Positions 16,066 through 24,746 of a stretch of 64,000 bases of DNA are shown here, piece by piece. The position numbers were made by a program, and so were the translations under genes. Below the pieces are notes generated by a model that did not search any database, was not told the origin of the DNA, and was given only the letters and a program-made list of their open reading frames with translations. The stretch is from Candidatus Poribacteria bacterium. GTDB taxonomy: Bacteria; Poribacteria; WGA-4E; WGA-3G. Where the stretch lies: contig JAJDXV010000141.1 of the NCBI GenBank assembly GCA_022823085.1, forward strand, positions 1 to 64,000. The letters run 5' to 3'. The number at the start of each line of letters is the position of its first letter. Within the stretch, counting starts at the first letter, position 1.

Positions 16066-18351
16066 ATGAAAATGCTCACTAATCTTTTAGGACGAAGCTC
16101 GCAGGTTTCGTATATCACACTCATCGGCATTCTCTGTCTTCCGTGTCTCGCGTTTGCGATTGAACCGATCGGTACGATTGGGCAGCCGCTTCCGGAACAG
16201 CACGCGTTCCTGTCCAACGATACGATTTTACGTGTTGTTCCGACGCACATTCAGGTTGTTGATTTGCACACCGGAACCGTAATTGATGAATTCGGTGAGC
16301 GGACGTACGCCAGCAATGTGGTGTTTAGTCCGACTGGATCGCATTTAGCGATTCTCAACTACACTGCCAGCTCAAAGGTAACGACCCTCCACATCTGGGA
16401 TGTCGATGCCCGCGAGCAAGTATCGGCGTGGTCGGTTGCCGCTCGCCTGAATGATGTCGCTGCATTTAGCGCGAAAGCACCGCTGTTCGCCGCTGCCTTT
16501 GCGGATAAAATTTATCTGTGGAACTGGCAGACCCGCAAGTTCGTTGGACAGATGATGACAGAAGCGCACTCGCGCACCTACGCTATGATTTTTAGCGCGG
16601 ACGATCGCCACCTCATCACAACTTCAAGAGATATAACCTCAAGAGAAACGCTTGCGTTGTGGAACGTTGAAACCGGTCGCCTGGAAGCATATTTCGATGG
16701 ACATAAGGTTGACGAAGTTGAGAAGATCGTTATGAGTCCAGACGGTACGCGTATTGCAACATTTGAAAGGGATTGGAATGGCATATTCGTTTGGGATATA
16801 GAGACACGACAACTCTTATGGCGGGACCGAAGCGGCACTGGAAGGGTTTCAGATGTGGTATTTAGCCCAGACAGTCAACGTCTCTACGTTGCAACTCGGA
16901 CAGGGACACTCCACTCGTCGGGGTCTGCGCCGTGGGAAGGCTGGGACGACCAGATTCGCGTCTGGGATGTCGAATCTGGGCAACAAATGAATGCATTTGG
17001 TAGCGAATTCCGTTTCTTGGAGAAGATAACCGTCTCCCCAGATGATAAAACCGCGCTCCTTCATTACCGAGATGCTGTTGTACACTGGGATATGAAAGCG
17101 AAACGATCCGTGCGGGTGTGGGCGGATTTCATCTACGGTTGGAATGACGCGCTGAGTGCTAACGGCAAAACTTTCGTTTCCGCCTCCCGATATTTTATTA
17201 AGACATGGGACATTCCATCACGGCAGATGCGGCACCTCATCCCTGCTGAGGATAGGCTATTTCGGGAACTCGCCATCTCTTCCGATGGACAAAAACTCGC
17301 TATTGGTCGTGACCCCTGGATTGAGGTCTACAACCTCCAGACGGGCAAAATCGAGGTCCAATTTCCCTACTATTACGGATATTCCGACATCGCCCTTAGC
17401 CCATCTGGACGGTGGGTCGCAGCACGCGCCGGCGGATCCTTTCATCTTTTTGATGTCGAAAACCCAGAAACGATCCAGCAGCTTTCTTCAAAAGACGGTC
17501 CAGATGTTGATATTGGTTCATTGTTTACGTTTAGTCAAAACGACGAATATTTGGCAACCACCACTCACACTGACGATAATCAGCAATATTGGATTCTGTT
17601 GTGGAAACGTAAAGGAGATGCCTTCAACTTTCAATATTCATGGCATGTGCCAGAACTCTATAACCATTCAAGGCTGGCTTTTATGTCTGACGCGGACGGT
17701 TCGGTTGTACTATCCGTGCCCAACCGCGCCCAAGACACACAAATCTGGCGACTCCTGCCAGACAGTCCGCAGCTCGTCACAACGCTGCCTGTCGGACCGC
17801 CTGCGCGCTTTAGCGCAGACAGTCGCTATCTTTTTGCCGATCGAGATGACACCCTCCAAGTCTGGGATTGGCAGGCAGAAGCCCCGATCGCGTGTACCTC
17901 GATTTCAGGCTATTTTGATATGAGTCGAGATGGGTCTATTCTCGTTTCGTACGCCGAGACAGGACAAATTCAGATATGGGATGGAAACGCACTCCTCTCT
18001 CCGCAGCCTGCTACGGTTGAACCTTGCGGTAAGCAGCTCGTGATATTCGGAGACGTAAAGCGGAACCAACTCCTACAAAACTTCCCGAACCCTTTCAATC
18101 CAGAAACATGGATTCCGTTCCGCCTCACAGATGCGCGTCATGTCACGGTTCACATTTATAGTCCTACGGGTCAGTTGGTGCGTCGTCTATCGCCGGGTAT
18201 AATGCCCGCAGGCGACTATTCCTCACAATCCGAAGCGATTCACTGGGATGGACGCAATCAGATTGGCGAACCTGTGAGTAGTGGTATCTATCTCTACACA
18301 ATTAACGCAGGCGATTTCTCGGCAACCCGTAAAATGCTCATCAGGAAATGA
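16066..18351 (+). CDS. Secreted WD40-repeat protein with C-terminal sorting domain, paralogue
   Basis: 761 residues from ATG 16066, chosen because GGAGG lies 8 nt upstream; the listed GTG 16018 lacks a site. Signal peptide ending near LPCLAFA. Blades and the C-terminal sorting domain (NFPNPFNPETWIPF, SATRKMLIRK) as in the 13120 gene. The segment following the signal (AIEPIGTIGQPLPEQHAFLS onward) is almost identical at DNA level to the paralogue, and the blades are clearly more diverged. Second gene after the sigma54 promoter at 15517. Confidence 0.85.
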   Translation: MKMLTNLLGRSSQVSYITLIGILCLPCLAFAIEPIGTIGQPLPEQHAFLSNDTILRVVPTHIQVVDLHTGTVIDEFGERTYASNVVFSPTGSHLAILNYTASSKVTTLHIWDVDAREQVSAWSVAARLNDVAAFSAKAPLFAAAFADKIYLWNWQTRKFVGQMMTEAHSRTYAMIFSADDRHLITTSRDITSRETLALWNVETGRLEAYFDGHKVDEVEKIVMSPDGTRIATFERDWNGIFVWDIETRQLLWRDRSGTGRVSDVVFSPDSQRLYVATRTGTLHSSGSAPWEGWDDQIRVWDVESGQQMNAFGSEFRFLEKITVSPDDKTALLHYRDAVVHWDMKAKRSVRVWADFIYGWNDALSANGKTFVSASRYFIKTWDIPSRQMRHLIPAEDRLFRELAISSDGQKLAIGRDPWIEVYNLQTGKIEVQFPYYYGYSDIALSPSGRWVAARAGGSFHLFDVENPETIQQLSSKDGPDVDIGSLFTFSQNDEYLATTTHTDDNQQYWILLWKRKGDAFNFQYSWHVPELYNHSRLAFMSDADGSVVLSVPNRAQDTQIWRLLPDSPQLVTTLPVGPPARFSADSRYLFADRDDTLQVWDWQAEAPIACTSISGYFDMSRDGSILVSYAETGQIQIWDGNALLSPQPATVEPCGKQLVIFGDVKRNQLLQNFPNPFNPETWIPFRLTDARHVTVHIYSPTGQLVRRLSPGIMPAGDYSSQSEAIHWDGRNQIGEPVSSGIYLYTINAGDFSATRKMLIRK

Positions 18352-18466
18352 GACGGTTTGATGGCGGCACAAACTTGAACATGTTCAGTTAATTCGTCCT
18401 TACGGAGGCGCGCAACCGAGCCAGTCTTTGTAAGTATCACTCGCGTTCAGTCCCTTCAATTTTTTG

Positions 18467-18530
18467 TTGCAATCAGATAGATTGTTTGTTATAATGTTTT
18501 ATAATGATTAATCATTATAAAACATTATAA
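18467..18530 (+). promoter_or_regulatory. Methylase promoter with a perfect 42-bp palindromic operator
   Basis: TTGCAA (18467-18472), 17 bp, TATAAT (18490-18495). The -10 box lies in the left arm of a perfect 42-bp palindrome (18489-18530) containing TTATAATG twice and CATTATAA twice. Its right end abuts the ribosome site AAGGAG, 12 nt before the ATG. A protein bound here would block transcription, and the RNA hairpin could hide the ribosome site. The HTH at the start of the encoded methylase is the natural candidate binder. Confidence 0.75.
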
Positions 18531-18542
18531 GGAGCTTCCACT

Positions 18543-20864
18543 ATGAACACCAAACCCGAGTATCTTACAATTAAGGATGCCGCTGAATTATTAGGTGTAA
18601 CCCCAACAACTCTTCGCAATTGGGACAAATCGAAAAAACTTGTTGCTCATCGTAACCCTGTAAACGGCTACCGATTATATGCTGTTGAAGATGTCACGAA
18701 AATCTTGCGCGATAAAGGCGGAAATGATCAGGCATATAGATCGAATGTTCTTTCTAATCAAACGGACGCCCAAATCTTTTTGTTTCCAGATTTATTTTCT
18801 CAATCAGAGTCAAAACAGGACGCTCGGACACTCAGGTTGTTAGTGCGACAAATGAGCAAAGCTTTTCGTGATTCAATGGGGGGAGGGTTGCTTGAACGTT
18901 TTGAAGAAATATCAAAGATACTATACTGCAAACTCTATGACGAACGGCAATGCAGAACCAACGATAACTACACGAAGCAGTTCTATTTTTCATTTGATAC
19001 CCCTGTAAATGAAACCTACCAAAGAATAGCGACACTTTATGAAAAGGCTATAAGTCTTTTACCCAATATTTTCACAAATTCTCAGCGTCAACTCAGTAAT
19101 GACCAAAAAGCAATCGTCCGAATTGTTGAACTTCTGCATCCGGTCAGTTTGAGCAATATCCGTGCTGATATAAAAGGCACAGTATACGAAGAGCTAGTTC
19201 GGAATACATTCGAGAAGTCAGATAACCAACAGTTTTTTACACCACGTCAAGTCGCGGAGTTTATGGTGCGTTTCACGAATCCTCAATTGGATCAAACTTT
19301 ATGTGATCCTGCTTGTGGTAGTGGTGGCTTTCTAATAGAAGCTTCAAAGCACATTGGACGTGTTTTATTCTCACAAGGAGCGGAAGAATTTTCGGCAAAC
19401 CGCCTTGCTCAGTATCTATCAAATCATATTATCGGTTTAGAGATTGACAGACGAATGGCGTGGGTTGCACAAATGAATCTCATTATGCACGGTGCCGGAG
19501 ATGGTAACATTCATCACTTAGATGGCAACGGTTCACTCGGTTTTTCAGACAATCTGAATCGTCTTGTTAAGCCAAATGCGTTAGATATTATTTTAACGAA
19601 TCCACCATTCGGCAGCGATCTCTCAGATAAAGCGGATCTCTCCAGATATCAATTGGGTGAAGGGAAGACCTCTCGACGTAGAGGAATCCTCTTTATTGAA
19701 CAGTGCATACGTTGGTTGAAACCGGGTGGGCGTTTAGGAATTATTATTGAAGACAGTGTATTAAACGGAGCATCCAATGAAGATGTACGCCGATTTGTTT
19801 TACAACATTGTGTTGTAGAAGCAGTGATTAGCTTGCCCAATGTTACATTCATGCCGTATTCAAGTTCCAAAACATCAATACTTTTTTTGCGGAAGAAAAA
19901 CGACAATCGAGAAGCCCAACCGCACATTTTTATGGCAACCGTGGAACAAATAGGACGAAAACAAAACGGCGATCCGCTCTATATTGAACAACGAGGCAAG
20001 GACGGTTCCCGTGAACTCCTGAGTGAATTACCAGATGTTGTCAACGCTTGGCAAACTTACACGATAAGTGGTGTTCAATCAATAACCCACTTATCCCCGA
20101 AAATATTTGTATGTCCCGCTGAAAGATTTGGAGAGGGTGTTGGGGAACGACTTGACGTTCAATTTCACCATCCTTCTCGGGCAACCGCCGAAAGCACGTT
20201 AAACCGTTCAATCTATCCAACCCCTAAACTCGCGGAACTGATTGTTGTACGTAATAGAATGGTCATACCGTCAACACAGGACCCTGATGAGATTTGGCAA
20301 TATATAGGATTAGCAAACATCGCTGCGGCAACGGGCGAATATAGTGTATCCAATATTCTTGGCCGCCAACTTAAGAGTGGTGTTCGCCATTTTCAGCCCC
20401 GAGACCTTCTTTTTTCAAAACTACGCCCCGAACTCCGTAAATGCGTTTTAGTTCGGGATGATGAAGATGATGGCTATGCCTCATCGGAGTGTCTTGTTTT
20501 TCGCACATTAGAAGACGCTTTCGATGACCCTCTACTAAAAGATATAGCCTCAAAGAAAAAATCACTACAGCAATATCAGGTCGATAGAGAGTATCTATCA
20601 TTCATACTTCGTAGTGATATTGTATTCGGGCAACTGGTCTATCAAATTACAGGTAGCGGACGCCCAAGAGTTAACCAATCTGCGATACTTGGATTAAGAA
20701 TTCCATTGCCTCCGTTACCCGTACAACTCGAAATTGTTGCCGCGTACAAAATGGCTTGGAAACATCATCTTGAGTGTCGAACCCGGAGCGAAACTGCACT
20801 ACGAGAAGGACAAGAAGCCTTAGAAGCAGCGTATCACAAAGCAAACGATAGACTTTGCCCCTGA
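18543..20864 (+). CDS. Single-chain type I-like HTH-HsdM-HsdS DNA methylase
   Basis: 773 residues. Residues 1-60 are a MerR/excisionase-type helix-turn-helix (YLTIKDAAELLGVTPTTLRNWDKSKKL, NGYRLYAVEDV). The middle is an N6-adenine methylase with the SAM motif CDPACGSGGFL (about 255) and catalytic NPPF (about 350). The last about 210 residues are an HsdS-type target-recognition region (SGVRHFQPRDLLFSKLRPEL, GSGRPRVNQSAILGLRIPLPPLPVQ) with a coiled-coil end. So specificity and modification are on one chain. No full restriction subunit adjoins it; the next gene (minus strand) may be a nuclease fragment. Likely self-regulated through the upstream palindrome. Confidence 0.85.
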   Translation: MNTKPEYLTIKDAAELLGVTPTTLRNWDKSKKLVAHRNPVNGYRLYAVEDVTKILRDKGGNDQAYRSNVLSNQTDAQIFLFPDLFSQSESKQDARTLRLLVRQMSKAFRDSMGGGLLERFEEISKILYCKLYDERQCRTNDNYTKQFYFSFDTPVNETYQRIATLYEKAISLLPNIFTNSQRQLSNDQKAIVRIVELLHPVSLSNIRADIKGTVYEELVRNTFEKSDNQQFFTPRQVAEFMVRFTNPQLDQTLCDPACGSGGFLIEASKHIGRVLFSQGAEEFSANRLAQYLSNHIIGLEIDRRMAWVAQMNLIMHGAGDGNIHHLDGNGSLGFSDNLNRLVKPNALDIILTNPPFGSDLSDKADLSRYQLGEGKTSRRRGILFIEQCIRWLKPGGRLGIIIEDSVLNGASNEDVRRFVLQHCVVEAVISLPNVTFMPYSSSKTSILFLRKKNDNREAQPHIFMATVEQIGRKQNGDPLYIEQRGKDGSRELLSELPDVVNAWQTYTISGVQSITHLSPKIFVCPAERFGEGVGERLDVQFHHPSRATAESTLNRSIYPTPKLAELIVVRNRMVIPSTQDPDEIWQYIGLANIAAATGEYSVSNILGRQLKSGVRHFQPRDLLFSKLRPELRKCVLVRDDEDDGYASSECLVFRTLEDAFDDPLLKDIASKKKSLQQYQVDREYLSFILRSDIVFGQLVYQITGSGRPRVNQSAILGLRIPLPPLPVQLEIVAAYKMAWKHHLECRTRSETALREGQEALEAAYHKANDRLCP

Positions 20865-20901
20865 TGTAGGAAATTATGTAGAATCCTTGAAGATTTCGTA
20901 A

Positions 20902-21345
20902 CTAATTTTCATCGTCTTTATTATCTAAACGATTCCTCGGCGAATGTTCATCAATTTTTTCAAGGAAATCCTCGAAAAGGCGTACTGTATTACTTAGGTT
21001 TTCAGCCTTTCGTCTTGTGCTATGAACAATACGCCAAAGTTTTCCATAGTTACCTGGATCAGGCACAAATTCCTTTTTTCTCTCGCTGTAGACGAGTACT
21101 TTCTCTCCTTCAATCTTTCCGTTTGTTATTTCTAATCGTACATCTCGTTCTCTGGCTATTTCAGCCGCTGGTAGAATTACACCAGCAAAAATGTAAGGAA
21201 ATTCGCCAATAATTCTTCCATCTTTTCCTAAGTCTGTCCATCTCCAACCAATTAACAGAAGCATATCTTTGTCAGGATCAATTGATATTGTTGGTGTGCT
21301 GAAACGTGCAGCTTGCTCATCTGATTCAGCATCAACAGCTTTCAT
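20902..21345 (-). CDS. Possible restriction endonuclease fragment, convergent with the methylase
   Basis: 147 residues; family not firmly recognised. It reads SDEQAARFSTPTISI then DMLLLIGWRWTDLG, wording reminiscent of small restriction nucleases. The frame stays open for about 14 codons upstream of the ATG and there reads QIRIEMKAV, an E-x-K strand, without a start codon. In another frame, ATG CTA ACA TTA gives MLTLPELLSENKSD, ending just where this frame begins. A frameshift near 21355 could therefore have split a slightly longer gene. Its end faces that of the methylase. Confidence 0.4.
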   Translation of the reverse strand: MKAVDAESDEQAARFSTPTISIDPDKDMLLLIGWRWTDLGKDGRIIGEFPYIFAGVILPAAEIARERDVRLEITNGKIEGEKVLVYSERKKEFVPDPGNYGKLWRIVHSTRRKAENLSNTVRLFEDFLEKIDEHSPRNRLDNKDDEN

Positions 21346-21633
21346 CTCAATTCTAATCTGATTTATTTTCTGAAAGCAGTTCTGGTAATGTTAGCATAAA
21401 CAGCGTTATTTACTTTTTGCAGAAGTCAGTATCTCGGCACTTTTTTGAATCGCTTTGATTTCTGGTATAGAATATACGTATCATTATAATACCATCTGTG
21501 GTATTTGAAAGCAAATAAATCGTTTAGGTGCGGTTTCAAACTTACCTACTTTTTTCTTGCGTTCCGACTTTAATATTGTTATGATAGGTGCAAACGCAAG
21601 CACATATCTTTTTGGCAAACTTTGGAGACACGC

Positions 21634-21684
21634 ATGGACAACTACCGTATTGCGATTATCGGCTTAGGCACCGATCCCCCATGA
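21634..21684 (+). pseudogene. N-terminal stub of a Gfo/Idh/MocA-type oxidoreductase
   Basis: TTTGGAGAC precedes ATG GAC AAC, reading MDNYRIAIIGLGTDPP and then stop. MDNYRIAIIGLG is the first beta strand and glycine turn of an NAD(P)-binding oxidoreductase. Everything after it has been lost just before the next gene. The gap 21346-21633 also holds an ATACCA/TGGTAT hairpin with a TATAAT on the minus strand. Confidence 0.55.
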
Positions 21685-21702
21685 AATAAAACAGGAGTGA
21701 TT

Positions 21703-22383
21703 ATGCAACGTTTGGATATTCTTCACCCGTCAATTGACGACTACTTACTTGACATTATTCCTGAACGCGACGAAGTGCTTACGGAGATGGAAGCACACGC
21801 CCGAGAAAACCGGTTCCCGATTGTCGGACCGCTCGTCGGACGCGTCTTACATCAACTGGTGCTACTAACAAATCCGACACGGATTTTCGAGATGGGATCA
21901 GGCTTCGGTTACTCAGCGTATTGGATGGCGAAGGCACTCCAAAAACCGGAAGCCTCTATCATTTGTACCGACGGTTCGCAGGAGAACGCCGATCGCGCAG
22001 CGGGTTACCTTGCACGCGGCGGTATTGCAGATCGCATCGATTATCGTGTCGGTAATGCGCTTGAAATCATCGACGAAACCGAAGGCGAGTTCGACATCAT
22101 CTACAACGACATCGACAAAGATGGGTATCCCGAAGCGTTTCAGAAGGCGATTCCGAGAATTAGGAGTGGTGGGTTGTTTATCACGGATAACATGATCTGG
22201 GGTGGGCGCGTCGTAACACAGGAACCCGGCAGTCCGCCAGAAGGACTCGATGAGCGGGAGCAGTGGTTCCACGCTGCCACACTCGGTGTCAGAGAGTTGA
22301 CACGACTCCTCTACAGTTCGCCGGATGTTTTCACAACGATTATTCCGCTCCGCGATGGGGTCTCGGTTGCAGTCAAACGTTGA
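21703..22383 (+). CDS. SAM-dependent O-methyltransferase
   Basis: 226 residues from ATG 21703 (ACAGGAG six bases upstream; the listed GTG 21697 overlaps it). Catechol/caffeoyl-CoA O-methyltransferase type: FEMGSGFGYSAYWMA (SAM loop, about 60), IICTDGSQENADRA, FDIIYNDIDKDGYPEAF (metal-binding acidic cluster), GGLFITDNMIWGGRV. Cytoplasmic; methylates an unknown small hydroxylated substrate. It lies just downstream of an oxidoreductase stub. Confidence 0.8.
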   Translation: MQRLDILHPSIDDYLLDIIPERDEVLTEMEAHARENRFPIVGPLVGRVLHQLVLLTNPTRIFEMGSGFGYSAYWMAKALQKPEASIICTDGSQENADRAAGYLARGGIADRIDYRVGNALEIIDETEGEFDIIYNDIDKDGYPEAFQKAIPRIRSGGLFITDNMIWGGRVVTQEPGSPPEGLDEREQWFHAATLGVRELTRLLYSSPDVFTTIIPLRDGVSVAVKR

Positions 22384-22395
22384 AGTCGTCTGGTA

Positions 22396-22740
22396 CTATT
22401 GTGCGTTATCGGTGCTCTGATCAGCGGTTTCAGACGGTTTTGTGTCCTCGGCAATCATCTCACCCAGCTCAGATCTCAAGTCTTGGATTTGAGAAATTTT
22501 TTCGGCTATCTTATCGAACATTTCCTGCTTAGATTTGACTCCTTCTCCGATGAGGAACGCCGTTGCTTCGGAACGACTGTTAAATTGCCCCGATGCCACG
22601 AGTTCGTCAATCCGACTGAGATTCTCCTCATCAACCCTGACCATAACGACATTATTCCTTCTTCTCTGACCTCTTGCGTGTCGGGGTCCGCGTCTCTCAC
22701 GCGGTCTTCTGCCTTGTTGTTTTGGACCAAATTTTGGCAT
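22396..22740 (-). CDS. Arg-rich ribbon-helix-helix regulator
   Basis: 114 residues. The N-terminal 30 residues are rich in Arg/Gly/Gln (GRRPRERRGPRHARGQRRR). Then a CopG/RHH domain: NVVMVRVDEENLSRIDELV, FNSRSEATAFLIGEGV, with a helical acidic tail. Probably a DNA-binding autoregulator, given the palindrome on its start site. No toxin gene follows, so it is not an obvious antitoxin. GGAGA precedes the ATG. Confidence 0.65.
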   Translation of the reverse strand: MPKFGPKQQGRRPRERRGPRHARGQRRRNNVVMVRVDEENLSRIDELVASGQFNSRSEATAFLIGEGVKSKQEMFDKIAEKISQIQDLRSELGEMIAEDTKPSETADQSTDNAQ

Positions 22741-22776
22741 TTTTAAATCTCCTTTTCGCTAAAATACATTTAATTT

Positions 22777-22820
22777 AATTACATGTAATTATTATACACT
22801 ATTACACAGTGGGTTGTCAA
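22777..22820 (-). promoter_or_regulatory. Promoter and palindromic operator of the RHH gene
   Basis: Minus strand TTGACA (22820-22815), 18 bp, TATAAT (22796-22791), directly followed by the perfect palindrome AATTACATGTAATT (22777-22790) at the transcription start. This fits autoregulation by a dimeric RHH protein. Confidence 0.7.
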
Positions 22821-22844
22821 ATTAAATTTTCGATCTTTAGAAGA

Positions 22845-22873
22845 TTGACATCTGCCGAAATTTAGCGTATAAT
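22845..22873 (+). promoter_or_regulatory. Consensus sigma70 promoter
   Basis: TTGACA (22845-22850), exactly 17 bp, TATAAT (22868-22873). It drives a structured leader, not an immediate ORF. Confidence 0.8.
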
Positions 22874-22879
22874 GACGCA

Positions 22880-22960
22880 AGTTGCACTCTCGTAGCATAA
22901 CCTATGAAGGTTAGGGGAAGTCCGGTGCCCCTTCCCAGTAACGGGTAGGATTTCTTTTTA
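22880..22960 (+). ncRNA. Candidate sRNA or attenuator leader
   Basis: Hairpin AACCTATGAAGGTT, then GGGGAAG, which can pair with CTTCCC in the middle. The same CCTTCCC can instead pair with GGGTAGG, whose hairpin is followed by ATTTCTTTTT, a terminator layout. Two exclusive hairpins suggest a switch or attenuator ahead of the ECF sigma gene; it could also be a free-standing small RNA. It does not match a riboswitch class well enough to name. Confidence 0.4.
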
Positions 22961-23033
22961 ACCCCACCATTTACACAGACCCCCAACCACGCCTTTCGAT
23001 AATATTTTACATAAAAATTCTATTCTTTTGAAG

Positions 23034-23065
23034 AATTATGTACGCTTTTAACTCCAAGTCGCGTC
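23034..23065 (+). promoter_or_regulatory. ECF-type promoter, copy 1
   Basis: AATTATGTACG, 14 bp, TCGCGTC. Same layout as the sites at 31601, 34783, 36283 and 41030; this copy deviates in the -35 part (TGTACG for TGCACC). It lies 41 nt before the ATG of the sigma gene. Confidence 0.6.
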
Positions 23066-23106
23066 ACTATATACCAAATAAAGCACTTTCCACTTAGAGG
23101 TGTTTG

Positions 23107-24669
23107 ATGAGAAACGACAATACCGAACTGATTCGACGTATTCTTGAAGGTGATGAGGCTGCCTTTGCGTGTTTGGTTAAAAAGTACCAAAAGCGAGTGC
23201 ACGCGCTGGCATGGCGGAAAATAGGGGACTTCCACATCGCTGAAGACCTTACACAAGAGACATTCCTACAGGTCTATCGGAAACTGGCAACGCTGAAAGA
23301 TCCAAATCAGTTTCCCGGATGGCTTTATGTCATTACCAACCGTTGCTGCCTTGCATGGCTTCGTAAGAAACGGATTCAAACGCAATCTTTGGAGGACACA
23401 GACATAGCAATGGTAGAGAAACCATCCTATTCGAGACACGTCGCTACAGAGCAGGCGGAAAGTGCAGCGGAGACAAAACGCGAATTGGTTAAAAATTTAC
23501 TGGCGAAGTTAAAAGAGAGCGATCGGACTGTCATCACCCTCTACTACTTCGGTGAAATGACTTATGCAGAGATAGGTGAGTTTTTAGGTGTGTCGGCGGA
23601 TACAGTTCGGATACGCGTCCGTCGTGCGTTGCAACGCTTAAAGAAGCACGAACCCTTGATTCAAGAGGCGCTCGGCAGTTTCCAACTGTCTCCGACTTTA
23701 ACAGAGAACATCATGCGTGAAATTCCGCGTATCAAACCCTTACCACCTACTGGCGGAAAGCCGCCGGTTGTACCGTGGGCAATAGCGACTTCAACTGCTA
23801 TTCTCGTTATGATAATACTCGGAGCCAGCAACCAATACCTAACACGTTTCCAGCAGCCTTACAATTTTGATGCCACATCCGAAATGACAGTCGAGATTAT
23901 TGACACCCCGATTGTTCTTGATATGGCATCAAAGTTAGATGCGCGCAATCAGTTTGGAAACTCTGAGATACTCGGCAAACGTGATAGTAATGGTAAGGAA
24001 CTTGAGGATATTCTTGAATCACATTTTAATGCCATAGGCGGTCTGGCACGGCTCTCGAAGATTCGGAGCTTAAAACGTTCCGGTCCGGCACAACTCACAC
24101 AACTCGGTGGACAATCCGTGAATTTTTTACCGGGTACAGTCGAGACAGCAACAGTAATAGGAAAAAAATCTTACCTCAAACTCGACTTCGGGAAATACTT
24201 CAACGAGACAACTGCGTGGAACGGTGAAACAGCTTGGAAATCGAGGCTATCAGAAAATACAACAATTTTTTCAGAATTAGAGTCCCAACGCGCCAAAGGT
24301 GAAGCCTACACGGATCTGCTGCAGCCAATATATCAGCAACACGGCAGTGCTGCCTTCCAACAAGGTGAAGATGAGATATTCGAAAATAAGGAATGTTTCG
24401 TGATCCAAATTCGTGGTTCAGAGGACATATCCTACTACATCGACAAAACTTCCAATCTACTTGCTGGATTCAAAGCCCCCTACACCGACGCTAACTTCGG
24501 CAGTGGCACTGTAGTTCTTTACTACGCCGATTACACGGAATATGAAGGTATAATGTTATCCAATTCCCGCGAGGTTCGGATCGGGAACGGTGTATTAACG
24601 GTTAATTACACCTTTACAGAAACAGAGATTGATGTTGCATTGGACGAAGCGATTTTTGAGAAACCGTAA
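23107..24669 (+). CDS. Membrane-tethered ECF sigma factor with exported sensor-like domain
   Basis: 520 residues from ATG 23107 (the listed TTG 23104 is one codon upstream; GAGGTG precedes). Residues 1-75 are sigma region 2 (AFACLVKKYQKRVHALAWRKI, IAEDLTQETFLQVY); about 130-185 region 4 (DRTVITLYYFGEMTYAEIGEFL, VRIRVRRALQRLK). A Pro-rich stretch leads to a membrane helix (WAIATSTAILVMIILGAS, about 223-240), then an about 250-residue exported domain. That domain is homologous to the free protein encoded just downstream (HFNAIGGLARLSKIRSLKRS, YYIDKTSNLLAGFKAP). A sigma factor held at the membrane by its own sensor would need release; this is inferred. Confidence 0.75.
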   Translation: MRNDNTELIRRILEGDEAAFACLVKKYQKRVHALAWRKIGDFHIAEDLTQETFLQVYRKLATLKDPNQFPGWLYVITNRCCLAWLRKKRIQTQSLEDTDIAMVEKPSYSRHVATEQAESAAETKRELVKNLLAKLKESDRTVITLYYFGEMTYAEIGEFLGVSADTVRIRVRRALQRLKKHEPLIQEALGSFQLSPTLTENIMREIPRIKPLPPTGGKPPVVPWAIATSTAILVMIILGASNQYLTRFQQPYNFDATSEMTVEIIDTPIVLDMASKLDARNQFGNSEILGKRDSNGKELEDILESHFNAIGGLARLSKIRSLKRSGPAQLTQLGGQSVNFLPGTVETATVIGKKSYLKLDFGKYFNETTAWNGETAWKSRLSENTTIFSELESQRAKGEAYTDLLQPIYQQHGSAAFQQGEDEIFENKECFVIQIRGSEDISYYIDKTSNLLAGFKAPYTDANFGSGTVVLYYADYTEYEGIMLSNSREVRIGNGVLTVNYTFTETEIDVALDEAIFEKP

Positions 24670-24746
24670 CAACCGCAATATCAATTCCAAATTATCCGAT
24701 AGACATTTAATCAACTATTACAAAACCAAAACTGAGAGGTAAAATC

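Noticed and set aside
22880-22960. Cobalamin riboswitch, because of GGGGAAGTCCGGTG
   Set aside because: The rest of the conserved core (the ACTGT box and spacing) is absent and no B12-related gene follows.
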